Positions 47,546 through 56,927 of a stretch of 64,000 nucleotides of DNA are shown here, one piece after another. Below the pieces are notes generated by a model. It worked only from the letters and a program-made list of their open reading frames with translations, ran no database searches and had not been told where the DNA came from. Numbering within the stretch: position 1 is the stretch's first letter; every line of letters begins with the position of its first letter. This DNA comes from Flavobacterium arcticum (GTDB lineage: Bacteria; Bacteroidota; Bacteroidia; Flavobacteriales; Flavobacteriaceae), in NCBI RefSeq assembly GCF_003344925.1, contig NZ_CP031188.1, forward strand, positions 1-64,000. Reading direction: 5' to 3'. The position numbers and the translations under genes were made by a program.

Positions 47546-48118
47546 ATGAAAGTATATACCAAAACCGGCGATAAAGGTACTACTGCACTTTTTGGTGGTA
47601 CACGTGTAGCCAAGCACCACATACGCATAGAAAGTTACGGTACTGTAGATGAGCTAAACTCACACATAGGGCTTATTCGCGACCAAGAAATGAACCCGAT
47701 GTATAAAAAAACATTGGAGCGCATACAGGACAGACTTTTTACTCTTGGTGCCATATTGGCAACACCACCTGAAAAAGAGATATTAAAAAACGGAAAAGAA
47801 CGTCTTAACATTCCGAAAATATCTGACGAAGATATTGAACTGCTCGAGAACGAAATCGACAGTATGGATGCTGCACTACCGCAAATGACGCATTTTGTAT
47901 TACCAGGAGGACACACTACAGTGTCATATTGTCACATAGCACGCTGTGTATGCCGCCGTGCAGAACGCCTTGCAGTACATTTAGATGAGCTAGAAGGTAT
48001 AGATGGCATGGTTTTAAGGTACCTTAACCGACTTTCTGACTACCTTTTTGTACTGGCACGGAAGTTGTCATATGATTTGAACGCCGATGAGGTAAAATGG
48101 ATACCTGAAAAGTATTAA
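47546..48118 (+). CDS. Cob(I)alamin adenosyltransferase, PduO type
   Basis: A 190-residue enzyme that transfers the adenosyl group of ATP to cob(I)alamin, making the coenzyme B12 used by methylmalonyl-CoA mutase. The N-terminus has the ATP-binding TKTGDKGTTALFGG, and CRRAERLAVHL and LNRLSDYLFVLAR near the C-terminus are family blocks. It fits with the MeaB gene at 56928 in an adenosylcobalamin pathway. Confidence 0.94.
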   Translation: MKVYTKTGDKGTTALFGGTRVAKHHIRIESYGTVDELNSHIGLIRDQEMNPMYKKTLERIQDRLFTLGAILATPPEKEILKNGKERLNIPKISDEDIELLENEIDSMDAALPQMTHFVLPGGHTTVSYCHIARCVCRRAERLAVHLDELEGIDGMVLRYLNRLSDYLFVLARKLSYDLNADEVKWIPEKY

Positions 48119-48207
48119 TAGCACTCATATAAACATACTGATTAAGCGGTATTTAAAGGCAAAAAATCACGTTCTTGACTTTTTTAAGAAAATAAACAAC
48201 TTTTTGC

Positions 48208-48237
48208 TTGACAATTTCAGCAGAAAAATTATTTTTG
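48208..48237 (+). promoter_or_regulatory. Promoter of the DUF2795 gene (and probably secA)
   Basis: TTG at 48208-48210, 19 bases, then TATTTTTG (48230-48237). The gene starts 23 bases downstream. This is a near-consensus Bacteroidetes promoter. Confidence 0.7.
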
Positions 48238-48259
48238 CATAAAATTAAACCTTTTAGAA

Positions 48260-48481
48260 ATGTATTGGACATTAGAATTAGCATCCTATTTAAGTGATGC
48301 CCCGTGGCCGGCAACAAAAGACGAACTTATAGATTATGCCATTAGGACCGGAGCACCACTAGAGGTGGTAGAAAACCTTCAGTCCATAGAAGATGAAGGC
48401 GAGATCTATGAATCTATGGAGGAAATATGGCCAGACTATCCTACTGATGAAGATTATCTTTGGAATGAGGATGAATACTAG
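48260..48481 (+). CDS. DUF2795 family small acidic protein
   Basis: A 73-residue acidic protein. It begins MYWTLELASYLSDAPWPATK and has TGAPLEVVENLQ, both family hallmarks (each partial). No function is known. It has its own promoter, and a hairpin follows at 48503. It lies just upstream of secA on the same strand. Confidence 0.85.
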   Translation: MYWTLELASYLSDAPWPATKDELIDYAIRTGAPLEVVENLQSIEDEGEIYESMEEIWPDYPTDEDYLWNEDEY

Positions 48482-48502
48482 CAAAAAATAAATTTTCAAT
48501 TG

Positions 48503-48531
48503 AAAAGTCTCTTTCACGAGGCTTTTTTTTT
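48503..48531 (+). terminator. Terminator after the DUF2795 gene
   Basis: AAAAGTCTC / GAGGCTTTT with a 6-base loop and a long T-run, between the DUF2795 gene and secA. SecA would then need its own promoter or partial read-through. Confidence 0.75.
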
Positions 48532-48577
48532 GGTTAAATTTGTAAACGTTAAAATAAACAATAAGAAATTATATATA

Positions 48578-51500
48578 ATGAGTTTAATAAATAACATACT
48601 TAAGGCTTTTGTAGGCGATAAGTCTGAAAAAGACATAAAAGCCATACAGCCTATTATTAAAAAGGTACATTCTTTTGAAACTGCCTTGGCTGGTCTTTCT
48701 CATGATGAGCTAAGAGCAAAAACTATTTATTTTAAAGAAAAAATAAAAGAAGCTAGAGCCGAAAAAGACACTAAAATAGCATCGTATCTAGAAGAGATAG
48801 AGCGAACAGAAGATATTGATAAAAGAGAAGATATATATGCTTCTATCGATGCGCTTGAAAAAGAGGCTTATGATATCTCTGAAAAAGTATTAATGGATAT
48901 TCTTCCAGAAGCATTTGCTGTAATTAAAGAAACAGCACGTCGCTTTAAAGAAAACACAAGCATAAGCGTTACTGCTACTCCTTATGACAGAGAGTTATCG
49001 GCAACAAAAACTTATGTTGAGCTTGATGGTGATACTGCCGTTTGGGCAAACTCATGGAATGCCGCAGGTAAAGAAATTACCTGGGACATGATACATTATG
49101 ATGTACAGCTTATAGGTGGTATAGTACTACACGAAGGTAAAATTGCCGAGATGCAAACTGGTGAAGGTAAAACGCTTGTAGCTACTTTACCAATGTACCT
49201 TAATGCGCTTACAGGCAATGGTGTACACCTTGTAACCGTGAATGACTACTTAGCACGACGAGATAGTACTTGGAAAGCTCCTTTGTTTGAGTTTCATGGT
49301 ATGAAGGTTGACTGTATAGACAACCACCAACCTAATTCTGATGCAAGAAGAAAAGCTTATGCTGCCGATATTACTTATGGTACTAACAATGAGTTTGGTT
49401 TTGATTATCTTAGAGATAATATGGCACACTCGCCTGAAGATTTAGTACAGCGCAAGCACAATTTTGCCATTGTAGATGAGGTCGATTCTGTACTTATTGA
49501 TGATGCTCGTACGCCACTTATTATATCTGGTCCTGTACCACAAGGAGACCGTCATGAGTTTAATGAACTTAAACCAAAAGTAGACCACCTAGTAAACCTA
49601 CAAAGAACATTACTTAATGGAGTATTAGCAGAAGCTAAAAAACTTATAAGAGAAGGAAACACTAAAGATGGTGGATTCTTACTACTACGCGTTTATAGAG
49701 GCTTACCAAAAAGTAAAGCCGTTATAAAATTCCTTAGTGAAGAAGGCGTAAAGCAAATATTACAGAAGACCGAAAACCAATACATGCAGGACAACAACCG
49801 TGAAATGCATAAAGTGGATGAGGCACTGTACTTTGTAATCGAAGAAAAAAACAATCAGGTAGAGCTTACAGATAATGGTATTCAGTTCCTATCGCAGGAT
49901 ACTGATAAAGAATTTTTTGTACTACCAGATATTGGAACAGGTATAGCCAATATAGAAAAGCAAAAATTAGAAAAAGAAGAGGAAGCAGAACGCAAAGAAG
50001 AACTTTTTAGAGATTTCTCTATAAAAAGTGAACGCATACACACCCTTACACAATTACTAAAAGCCTACACGCTTTTTGAAAAAGATGTAGAGTATGTTAT
50101 CGAGAATAACAAGGTTATGATTGTAGATGAGCAAACGGGTCGTATAATGGACGGGCGTCGTTACTCTGATGGGTTACACCAAGCAATTGAGGCTAAAGAA
50201 AATGTAAAAATTGAAGCAGCTACTCAAACATTTGCAACTGTTACCCTACAAAATTACTTCAGGATGTACAATAAACTTGCGGGTATGACGGGTACTGCGG
50301 TTACCGAAGCGGGTGAATTCTGGGAAATATACAAACTAGATGTAGTAGAAATACCTACAAATAGACCTATTGCTCGTAAAGATGAGCATGACCTGATATA
50401 CAAAACTACTCGTGAGAAGTTTAATGCCGTTATAGAAGACGTTAATAAACTATCTGCAGCAGGAAGACCAGTACTTATCGGTACTACTTCGGTAGAGATA
50501 TCTGAGTTACTTAGCCGAATGCTGAAAATGAAAAATGTTCCGCATAACGTATTGAATGCGAAATTGCATACAAGAGAAGCCGAAATTGTAGCCGAAGCTG
50601 GTAAAGCAGGAATAGTAACCATAGCTACCAATATGGCAGGTCGTGGTACGGATATTAAACTATCAAAAGAAGTTAAAGATGCTGGTGGTCTTGCCATAAT
50701 CGGTACAGAGCGTCACGATTCAAGACGTGTTGACAGACAGCTTCGTGGTCGTGCAGGACGTCAAGGAGACCCAGGAAGTTCACAATTCTATGTATCACTT
50801 GAAGATAACCTAATGCGTTTATTCGGTTCTGAAAGAGTAGCGAAGGTTATGGATAGAATGGGACTTAAAGAAGGTGAAGTTATACAACACTCTATGATGA
50901 CAAAATCTATAGAGCGTGCACAGAAAAAAGTAGAAGAGAACAACTTTGGTGTTCGTAAAAGGCTACTTGAGTATGATGATGTAATGAACGCACAACGTGA
51001 AGTAGTATATAAGCGTAGAAAGCATGCTTTGCATGGCGAGCGTCTTAAAGTAGATATTGCTAACATGATGTATGATACTGCTGAAGACATCATCAGTTCG
51101 AATAAAGAAATTAACGATTATAAAAATTTCGAGTTTGAAATTATCCGTTATTTCTCTATAAGCTCTCCAGTTAGTGAGTCTGATTTCAAGAAAATGTCTG
51201 AAACAGAGTTGACAGGTAAAGTATACAAAGCTGTGATGGAAGCATATCAAGCTAAAAACGAGCGTGATGCGCATGAAGCTTTCCCTGTAATTAAAAATGT
51301 TTACGAAGACGAAAGCTCACAATATGAGCGTATAGTAGTACCTTTTACCGATGGTGTAAAAACGCTTAACGTAGTTACTAACCTCGAGAAAGCATATCAA
51401 ACAGGAGGAAAGTCGTTAATTGCTGATTTCGAAAAGAACATTACTCTTGCTATTGTAGATGAAGCTTGGAAAAAGCACCTTCGAAAAATGGATGAGTTAA

Positions 51501-51946
51501 AACAATCGGTACAATTAGCCGTACACGAGCAAAAAGATCCATTACTTATTTATAAGTTTGAGGCTTTCAACTTGTTTAAGAAAACTGTAAACGGTATTAA
51601 TAAAGATGTAGTTTCATTCTTATTTAAAGGGGATTTACCTTCGCAAAACCCTAACAACATACAGGAAGCAAAGCAGGTGCAAAAACCTAAAGAAAGCTAT
51701 AAAACAAGTAAAGAAGAGGTTTTAAATACTGATGAAATGGCAGCACAAGCTCGTGAAGTAGCACAGCAAAGCCAAGGACAAAGTAGACCACAAGTAACCG
51801 AAACTATAACTAGAGAAACGCCAAAAATAAACCGTAATGACACTGTTACCATTAAGCATGTAATGAGTGGAAAAACGGAGACCATGAAATTTAAAAAGGC
51901 AGAAAGTATGCTTATAACAGGAGAATGGATTATAGCTAACGACTAA
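48578..51946 (+). CDS. secA: Preprotein translocase ATPase SecA
   Basis: ATP-driven motor that pushes unfolded preproteins through SecYEG. I use the ATG at 48578 ([13 protein letters not shown]); an ATG at 48500 lies inside the terminator region. The 1122-residue protein has Walker A TGEGKT in [12 protein letters not shown], the [19 protein letters not shown] block, and [11 protein letters not shown] of motif V. An insertion of about 100 residues (around 330-420) is typical of Bacteroidetes SecA. The C-terminus ends [12 protein letters not shown] and has no cysteine zinc motif. A terminator follows. Confidence 0.98.
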   Translation: MSLINNILKAFVGDKSEKDIKAIQPIIKKVHSFETALAGLSHDELRAKTIYFKEKIKEARAEKDTKIASYLEEIERTEDIDKREDIYASIDALEKEAYDISEKVLMDILPEAFAVIKETARRFKENTSISVTATPYDRELSATKTYVELDGDTAVWANSWNAAGKEITWDMIHYDVQLIGGIVLHEGKIAEMQTGEGKTLVATLPMYLNALTGNGVHLVTVNDYLARRDSTWKAPLFEFHGMKVDCIDNHQPNSDARRKAYAADITYGTNNEFGFDYLRDNMAHSPEDLVQRKHNFAIVDEVDSVLIDDARTPLIISGPVPQGDRHEFNELKPKVDHLVNLQRTLLNGVLAEAKKLIREGNTKDGGFLLLRVYRGLPKSKAVIKFLSEEGVKQILQKTENQYMQDNNREMHKVDEALYFVIEEKNNQVELTDNGIQFLSQDTDKEFFVLPDIGTGIANIEKQKLEKEEEAERKEELFRDFSIKSERIHTLTQLLKAYTLFEKDVEYVIENNKVMIVDEQTGRIMDGRRYSDGLHQAIEAKENVKIEAATQTFATVTLQNYFRMYNKLAGMTGTAVTEAGEFWEIYKLDVVEIPTNRPIARKDEHDLIYKTTREKFNAVIEDVNKLSAAGRPVLIGTTSVEISELLSRMLKMKNVPHNVLNAKLHTREAEIVAEAGKAGIVTIATNMAGRGTDIKLSKEVKDAGGLAIIGTERHDSRRVDRQLRGRAGRQGDPGSSQFYVSLEDNLMRLFGSERVAKVMDRMGLKEGEVIQHSMMTKSIERAQKKVEENNFGVRKRLLEYDDVMNAQREVVYKRRKHALHGERLKVDIANMMYDTAEDIISSNKEINDYKNFEFEIIRYFSISSPVSESDFKKMSETELTGKVYKAVMEAYQAKNERDAHEAFPVIKNVYEDESSQYERIVVPFTDGVKTLNVVTNLEKAYQTGGKSLIADFEKNITLAIVDEAWKKHLRKMDELKQSVQLAVHEQKDPLLIYKFEAFNLFKKTVNGINKDVVSFLFKGDLPSQNPNNIQEAKQVQKPKESYKTSKEEVLNTDEMAAQAREVAQQSQGQSRPQVTETITRETPKINRNDTVTIKHVMSGKTETMKFKKAESMLITGEWIIAND

Positions 51947-51970
51947 AATTTATACTGTTATAGATTATAT

Positions 51971-52000
51971 AAAAATCCTCCATTATTCTGGAGGATTTTT
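51971..52000 (+). terminator. Rho-independent terminator after secA
   Basis: AAAAATCCTCC / GGAGGATTTTT perfect stem with an 8-base loop, 24 bases past the secA stop. Confidence 0.93.
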
Positions 52001-52097
52001 ATATTTATACCTTTTTGATTATTTTTTTACATGATATGTTAATTAAAATTAAGGCTAGCTTATTATCACTACCTTACTTGAACATAAATAAAGTAAA

Positions 52098-52211
52098 ATG
52101 TCAAAAAGCCTAGACTCAAAAAAAAGCGGTAAAAAAGTCCCTTTAAAAACTGCTAAAGAGAAAAAAGAAGAAAAACGGGACAAAAAAAATAATAAAAAAG
52201 ATTTTAGTTAA
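52098..52211 (+). CDS. Small lysine-rich protein
   Basis: A 37-residue ORF that starts MSKSLDSKKSGKKVPLK and continues with an almost uninterrupted Lys/Glu-rich tail ending KKDFS. It has ATG start, own terminator 8 bases after the stop, and lies between two terminators, so it looks like a separate transcript. Extremely basic composition suggests nucleic-acid or ribosome binding; that is inference. Similar short basic proteins are annotated in some flavobacteria. It is easily missed by gene finders because of its size. Confidence 0.55.
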   Translation: MSKSLDSKKSGKKVPLKTAKEKKEEKRDKKNNKKDFS

Positions 52212-52218
52212 TCTTACA

Positions 52219-52244
52219 AAAAGCTTCTTCTTTAAGGAGCTTTT
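52219..52244 (+). terminator. Terminator after the small lysine-rich ORF
   Basis: AAAAGCTTCTT / AAGGAGCTTTT stem (one G-T pair) with a 4-base loop, followed by TTTTAAC. It starts eight bases after the ORF stop. Confidence 0.65.
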
Positions 52245-52329
52245 AACATAATGGGAATCCCTATTACATAAAGCTTCCATTATTTTTTTAGTAATTTTAC
52301 CCCTATCTTAAAAGCCACTCCGCTAACCT

Positions 52330-53571
52330 ATGGAATTGTATTACTCGCTTTCTGTAATGATTGTTATAGCATCATTTTTTGCTTATTTAAATGTGCGTTT
52401 CCTAAAACTGCCTTCTACAATAGGTGTTATGATTATCGCGATGGCAGCTTCTATAATGATTGTTACATTTGGTAGTTCTATACCGAATATAGAAAGTCGA
52501 ATTTCATCATTACTCCATAGTTTCGATTTTACCGAGGTGCTTATGGGTGCCATGCTTAACTTTATGCTCTTTGCTGGAGCTATACACATTAACTTGCGCG
52601 ACCTTAACGAGCAACGTACTCCTATAATGACCTTTTCTACCGTTAGTGTTATTATATCAACTTTGGTAGTAGGCACATTAGTCTATTTTATACCCATGCC
52701 AGGGTTAGAAATACCTTATATATACTGCTTGCTTTTTGGGGCATTAATATCTCCTACAGACCCTGTTGCGGTGCTTAGTATACTTAAAGGCGCAAATGTT
52801 AGAAAATCACTCGAAACAAAAATTGCAGGCGAATCACTTTTTAACGATGGTATGGCTGTAGTGGTATTTGCCGTAATATTACAATTAGCAGAAAATGAAA
52901 ATGCAAGCCTGAATATTTTTAATATAATATGGCTATTTATAAAAGAAGCTGGTGGTGGTTTTATTCTTGGTGCCATATTAGGTGTAACTGCTTCTAAAGC
53001 GATGAGAAAAATAGATGATTATAAAGTATCGGTACTTATCACGCTATCGGTAGTTATGGGTGGCTACCTTATTGCTCATGAGCTACACGTATCGGGACCA
53101 CTTACTATGGTGTTTGCAGGATTAATTATAGGTAATTTCAACAGAAAATCCTCTACCATGTCGGCGACTACAAAAGATTATCTTGATAAATTTTGGGAGT
53201 TAAATGATGAGATATTAAACGCTATTCTTTTTCTTTTTATAGGGCTTGATCTTTTACTAATACCTGATCTTAATGCATACTGGGTTCCGGGGATTGCTAG
53301 TATTGTAATAGTACTTACCTCGCGATTTATTTCGATATGGATACCTGGTAAGTTTATTAAACTAAAAGAACGATTTGGAGCAGGAACTATTAAAATATTA
53401 GTTTGGGGTGGCTTGCGCGGAGGAGTATCCATTGCGCTAGCGTTATCTATAGGAGATAGCCCTTATACCAAAACAATTATAGCCATAACTTACTTTGTAG
53501 TAGTATTCTCTATTATAGTACAAGGGCTTACCATTGGTAAAGTAGCCAACAAGGTATTGGCAAAATCATAA
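52330..53571 (+). CDS. CPA1-type Na+(K+)/H+ antiporter
   Basis: A 413-residue inner-membrane antiporter with about 12 hydrophobic segments. The ion-site region is FGALISPTDPVAVLS and ESLFNDGMAVVVF, and a C-terminal LRGGVSIALALS follows; all are hallmarks of NhaP-like CPA1 exchangers. It exchanges Na+ or K+ for protons. It is a different family from NhaA at 8470. It is convergent with the GlcD-like oxidase, with a 2-base gap. Confidence 0.92.
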   Translation: MELYYSLSVMIVIASFFAYLNVRFLKLPSTIGVMIIAMAASIMIVTFGSSIPNIESRISSLLHSFDFTEVLMGAMLNFMLFAGAIHINLRDLNEQRTPIMTFSTVSVIISTLVVGTLVYFIPMPGLEIPYIYCLLFGALISPTDPVAVLSILKGANVRKSLETKIAGESLFNDGMAVVVFAVILQLAENENASLNIFNIIWLFIKEAGGGFILGAILGVTASKAMRKIDDYKVSVLITLSVVMGGYLIAHELHVSGPLTMVFAGLIIGNFNRKSSTMSATTKDYLDKFWELNDEILNAILFLFIGLDLLLIPDLNAYWVPGIASIVIVLTSRFISIWIPGKFIKLKERFGAGTIKILVWGGLRGGVSIALALSIGDSPYTKTIIAITYFVVVFSIIVQGLTIGKVANKVLAKS

Positions 53572-53573
53572 AC

Positions 53574-54983
53574 CTATATACTATCAGGAAATATTTTACC
53601 TGGGTTTAGAATATTGTTAGGGTCAAATATCGTTTTAATACTCTTCATTAATTGCAAGTGTTGTGTACTAAAAGCAATATCCATATAATTTTTCTGGACA
53701 TAGCCTATACCGTGTTCACCTGACAATGTACCTTTTAAAGATACTGTTAATTCAAATATTTCTCTAATTCCTTTAGGCACTTCATTTTCCCACATCTCAT
53801 CACTCATAGTACCTTTAATGATGTTAACGTGTAGGTTACCATCGCCTGCATGACCATAACACACTGACTTAAAACCATACTTATCACCTATTGTTTTTAC
53901 GCCCTTTAAAAGTGTAGGTAATTCATAACGAGGTACAACAGTATCTTCTTCTTTATATATTGAGTTCGATTTTACAGCTTCGCCTACTACCCTACGTAGT
54001 TTCCATAAAGCATTTTTCTGATCTTCGGTATCAGCATATAATACTTCATCAATAACAAAATGCTCTACCACTTCCATTATTTTTTCGGCTTCGGCAAAAA
54101 GCACATCGGGATAATTACCATCTACCTCTATTAATAAGTGTGCCTGTACTTCATCTTTAACAGTTAAGCTCACACTATCTAGAAATCGTAAACCCCAGTC
54201 TATAGCATCGCGCTCCATAAACTCCAATGCACTAGGTACAATTCCCGCCCTAAATATAGCAGCAACAGCCTCACAAGCCTGTTCCGCTTTAAAAAAAGGC
54301 ACAAGCATCAATACATTATGTGTATTTTTAGGTAATAACTTCATGACAATTTTAGTAATGATACCTAGTGTACCTTCACTGCCCACCATGAGTTGTGTAA
54401 GATTATAACCTGTCGAATTCTTTAAAGTATTGGCACCTGTCCAAATAATTTCGCCCGTAGGCAAAACCACTTCAAGATTTAGCACATAATCTTTAGTTAC
54501 TCCATATTTTACAGCTCTTGCGCCACCAGCATTTTCGGCAACATTACCACCTATGGTACAACTACCCCTACTACTAGGATCTGGCGGATAAAAAAGTCCT
54601 TTATTCAACGCCGCTTCCTGAAACTCCTGTGTTATCACTGCGGGACCAAGTATAGCCTGTAAGTTTTTTTCGTCAATCGTTATGCTATTTAATCGCTCTA
54701 TAGAAAGACCTATCCCACCATTAATGCTAAGTGCACCACCACTAAGCCCCGTTCGGGCACCTATAGGTACTACAGGTACTTTATAAGTGTTAGCAAGTTT
54801 TATAATTTCCGATACTTGGGCTGCATCGGCAGGCTTTACAACCACCGATGGCGGAAAATTATAATCTTCGGTTTCATCATGCCCGTAATGAGTACGGGTC
54901 GCCATATCTAAAAAAAGAAATGACTGCCCAACTATATTTTCAAGTTGTACAATCATTTCTTGTGGTATTATTATAGTATCCAT
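53574..54983 (-). CDS. FAD-linked oxidase, GlcD-like (glycolate/lactate dehydrogenase type)
   Basis: A 469-residue flavoprotein of the VAO/GlcD family. The FAD-binding PVVPIGARTGLSGGA segment and CTIGGNVAENAGGARAVKYG (partial motif) are clear, and the C-terminal YGHAGDGNLHVN and SGEHGIGYVQK blocks match glycolate, D-lactate or other 2-hydroxyacid dehydrogenases. I use the ATG at 54983; an upstream ATG at 55019 would add 12 residues. It is followed upstream by the DoxX gene. Which 2-hydroxyacid is oxidised is not decidable. Confidence 0.9.
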   Translation of the reverse strand: MDTIIIPQEMIVQLENIVGQSFLFLDMATRTHYGHDETEDYNFPPSVVVKPADAAQVSEIIKLANTYKVPVVPIGARTGLSGGALSINGGIGLSIERLNSITIDEKNLQAILGPAVITQEFQEAALNKGLFYPPDPSSRGSCTIGGNVAENAGGARAVKYGVTKDYVLNLEVVLPTGEIIWTGANTLKNSTGYNLTQLMVGSEGTLGIITKIVMKLLPKNTHNVLMLVPFFKAEQACEAVAAIFRAGIVPSALEFMERDAIDWGLRFLDSVSLTVKDEVQAHLLIEVDGNYPDVLFAEAEKIMEVVEHFVIDEVLYADTEDQKNALWKLRRVVGEAVKSNSIYKEEDTVVPRYELPTLLKGVKTIGDKYGFKSVCYGHAGDGNLHVNIIKGTMSDEMWENEVPKGIREIFELTVSLKGTLSGEHGIGYVQKNYMDIAFSTQHLQLMKSIKTIFDPNNILNPGKIFPDSI

Positions 54984-55053
54984 AGTATTTACTAAAATTG
55001 CATTACTGCTAATTCTCAAAAATACTATAATTTATAGTAATGCTTTTTAATCT

Positions 55054-55488
55054 TTAATAATTAATTTTTCTTTTCTTTCCTGCAATAAGCCTATCTACAG
55101 AAAAACGCCCACTTCCAATTACTAATAACAAAATATATACGGCAAGGTAAAGCCCAGGAAGCTCTTTATTCCCAAAATCATCTTTACCATGTATTATAAA
55201 TACAGCAACAAACATGGTTATAATAAGAGGTATAGTTGCTAGTCTTGTGGCAAAACCCATAAGGATAAGAAAAGAACAAATAAGTTCGGCAAAAACAGTA
55301 AGAATTAACGAAGCTTGTGCACCTACACCTATAGGGTCGGCAAACTTAATAGGACCTCCTTCCATAAGCATATCTAATTTTTGTAATCCGTGGGTCATCA
55401 TAAAACACCCTACTGTGATACGTAATAAAAGAATCGCAAGATCATACAAATTCTGATTGTATGATGTATTAAAAAATCGCATCATCAT
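55054..55488 (-). CDS. DoxX family membrane protein
   Basis: A 144-residue inner-membrane protein with four hydrophobic segments and the family features ITVGCFMMTHGLQKL, FAELICSFLILMGFATR. The DoxX family is small and of unsettled function, sometimes linked to thiosulfate-quinone oxidation or redox defence. Three ATG codons stand in a row at the start; the first is at 55488 and its A-T-G overlaps the TGA of a 37-codon upstream ORF. Confidence 0.85.
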   Translation of the reverse strand: MMMRFFNTSYNQNLYDLAILLLRITVGCFMMTHGLQKLDMLMEGGPIKFADPIGVGAQASLILTVFAELICSFLILMGFATRLATIPLIITMFVAVFIIHGKDDFGNKELPGLYLAVYILLLVIGSGRFSVDRLIAGKKRKINY

Positions 55489-55598
55489 TGTGCAGAAAAT
55501 TGTAGATTAAAACTAGATCTAAATATTAGTCGTAATACTTTTACTTTAAAGTAAACTTCTGAATGCTCCTGGGGTGAAGACCATTGTAGTGTAGTCAT
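55485..55598 (-). CDS. Possible 37-residue leader peptide upstream of DoxX
   Basis: A short minus-strand ORF beginning MTTLQWSSPQEHSEVY. Its TGA stop overlaps the DoxX ATG (ATGA), the usual sign of translational coupling. It has no clear domain. It could be a real small protein, a leader peptide or chance; a remnant is also possible. No good promoter is visible upstream. Confidence 0.35.
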   Translation of the reverse strand: MTTLQWSSPQEHSEVYFKVKVLRLIFRSSFNLQFSAQ

Positions 55599-55818
55599 AA
55601 TTTGTACTGTTTTTTTATAGGATTTGGTTTAGACCTATAAAATTAAGAAAAATACAGCGAAAAGCAGTTAAAATATTGCAAAGCCTTACTTAATTAGTAA
55701 ATTAATAAAAAGAAAAAGTTTTATTATGCATTAAACAATAAACCCAACAATTAAAAGGTATTATAAGTATGTATTGCAAAAAAAACAATAAACAACTGAA
55801 TGTTAGTTATTTAAAAAA
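55489..55818. other. Intergenic region upstream of the DoxX gene
   Basis: Holds the 37-codon ORF and a 16-base perfect palindrome TTTACTTTAAAGTAAA (55540-55555) inside it. From 55620 to 55818 the DNA is AT-rich with no further feature seen. Confidence 0.55.
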
Positions 55819-56730
55819 TTAATAATTATATAACAACCAGTACCACAATGCAAGTGTTATAAATGAGAGTGGTATACCTACTCCTACCATCATACCCGAG
55901 AGTCGTGGTTTTAAACCATGTGAAGAAGCCAATATAGATGCTGTTATCATGGGTGCCATAGCAGCTTCCATAATAGAAACCTCAGTTTCTATACCCTGTC
56001 CTTTTAAGAATACTTTATATAAAACAAAAAAGAAAGCTGGCATTAGTATCAGTTTAAAGAACAAACCTAGTGCAAGAAAACTCCAATGTTTACTTTTAAC
56101 ATCTATTTTAAGTTGCATACCTACAGCAACGAGTGCTACGGGAGTTACCGTATTACCAAGTCTTAATAATACAGACTGTACATCGGTTATAAAATCATAA
56201 TTAAATGTATTCATACATACCCCTAAAAAAAAAGCAATGAAAGGAGGGAAAAACAGTATTTTTTTTGCCATCGCCGCTGTACCTGTTGCGCCTTTAGAGT
56301 AGGCTGCTGCCACAATTATACCTAGCGTAGCCATTACCACAAATGTACCTGGCTGGTCTACTATAATAGCCGTTTCAAGTCCTTCCTTTCCGTATAATGC
56401 TTCTATTACAGGAAATCCTACAAAAGAAGTATTACCCAAACCTCCTGTAAGTATAAGGCAGCCTGTAAGCTTTCGCGACCATCCAAAAATTTTACCTAAA
56501 ACAACAAAGAATATAAAAGCTAGTAAAAAACCAACCCATGCCACACCTAAAGGGTACAACAGTTTTATGCTTGCTTCTATTTTTGGAATATAGTATAAAG
56601 CTAAACCTGGTAATGATATATAAATTACAAATTGGTTAAGTGCTACATAAGCATTAGGTGGAAATGCTTTTACGCGTTGCAAGCCTACGCCTGCTAGCAT
56701 ACAAACGAATATTAGGATAATACTGTCCAA
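55819..56730 (-). CDS. AEC-family transporter (auxin efflux carrier-like)
   Basis: A 303-residue inner-membrane protein with about ten hydrophobic segments. The family features GGLGNTSFVGFPV and the C-terminal AAMAPMITASILASSHGL (partial) are present. AEC members are predicted to export small organic acids such as malate or malonate; no substrate is known here. It lies alone between the DoxX region and MeaB. Confidence 0.88.
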   Translation of the reverse strand: MDSIILIFVCMLAGVGLQRVKAFPPNAYVALNQFVIYISLPGLALYYIPKIEASIKLLYPLGVAWVGFLLAFIFFVVLGKIFGWSRKLTGCLILTGGLGNTSFVGFPVIEALYGKEGLETAIIVDQPGTFVVMATLGIIVAAAYSKGATGTAAMAKKILFFPPFIAFFLGVCMNTFNYDFITDVQSVLLRLGNTVTPVALVAVGMQLKIDVKSKHWSFLALGLFFKLILMPAFFFVLYKVFLKGQGIETEVSIMEAAMAPMITASILASSHGLKPRLSGMMVGVGIPLSFITLALWYWLLYNY

Positions 56731-56927
56731 AGGAAGGTGTTATTATAAATTGCTGTCAAATTTACAGTTATTAACCAATATGCTAAGCAAAAAGAGAATA
56801 AATGTGAGAATTGTTACAATGCAACACCCTATATCTTATAGCACAATATATGAATACTAAATATACGTTATAGAATTTTAATCATCCCAATCAAAATCCT
56901 TATTTTTACTGTACTTAAAGTAATACA

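Larger units (their letters stand above)
51947..52329. other. Intergenic region between secA and the CPA1 antiporter gene
   Basis: Holds the secA terminator, a 37-codon lysine-rich ORF at 52098-52211 and a second hairpin at 52219-52244. The remaining bases are AT-rich with no further feature seen. Confidence 0.7.

Noticed and set aside
48500..48577. SecA start at the upstream ATG
   Set aside because: The 26-codon extension runs through the terminator hairpin of the DUF2795 gene and has no counterpart in SecA N-termini. ATG 48578 is used.
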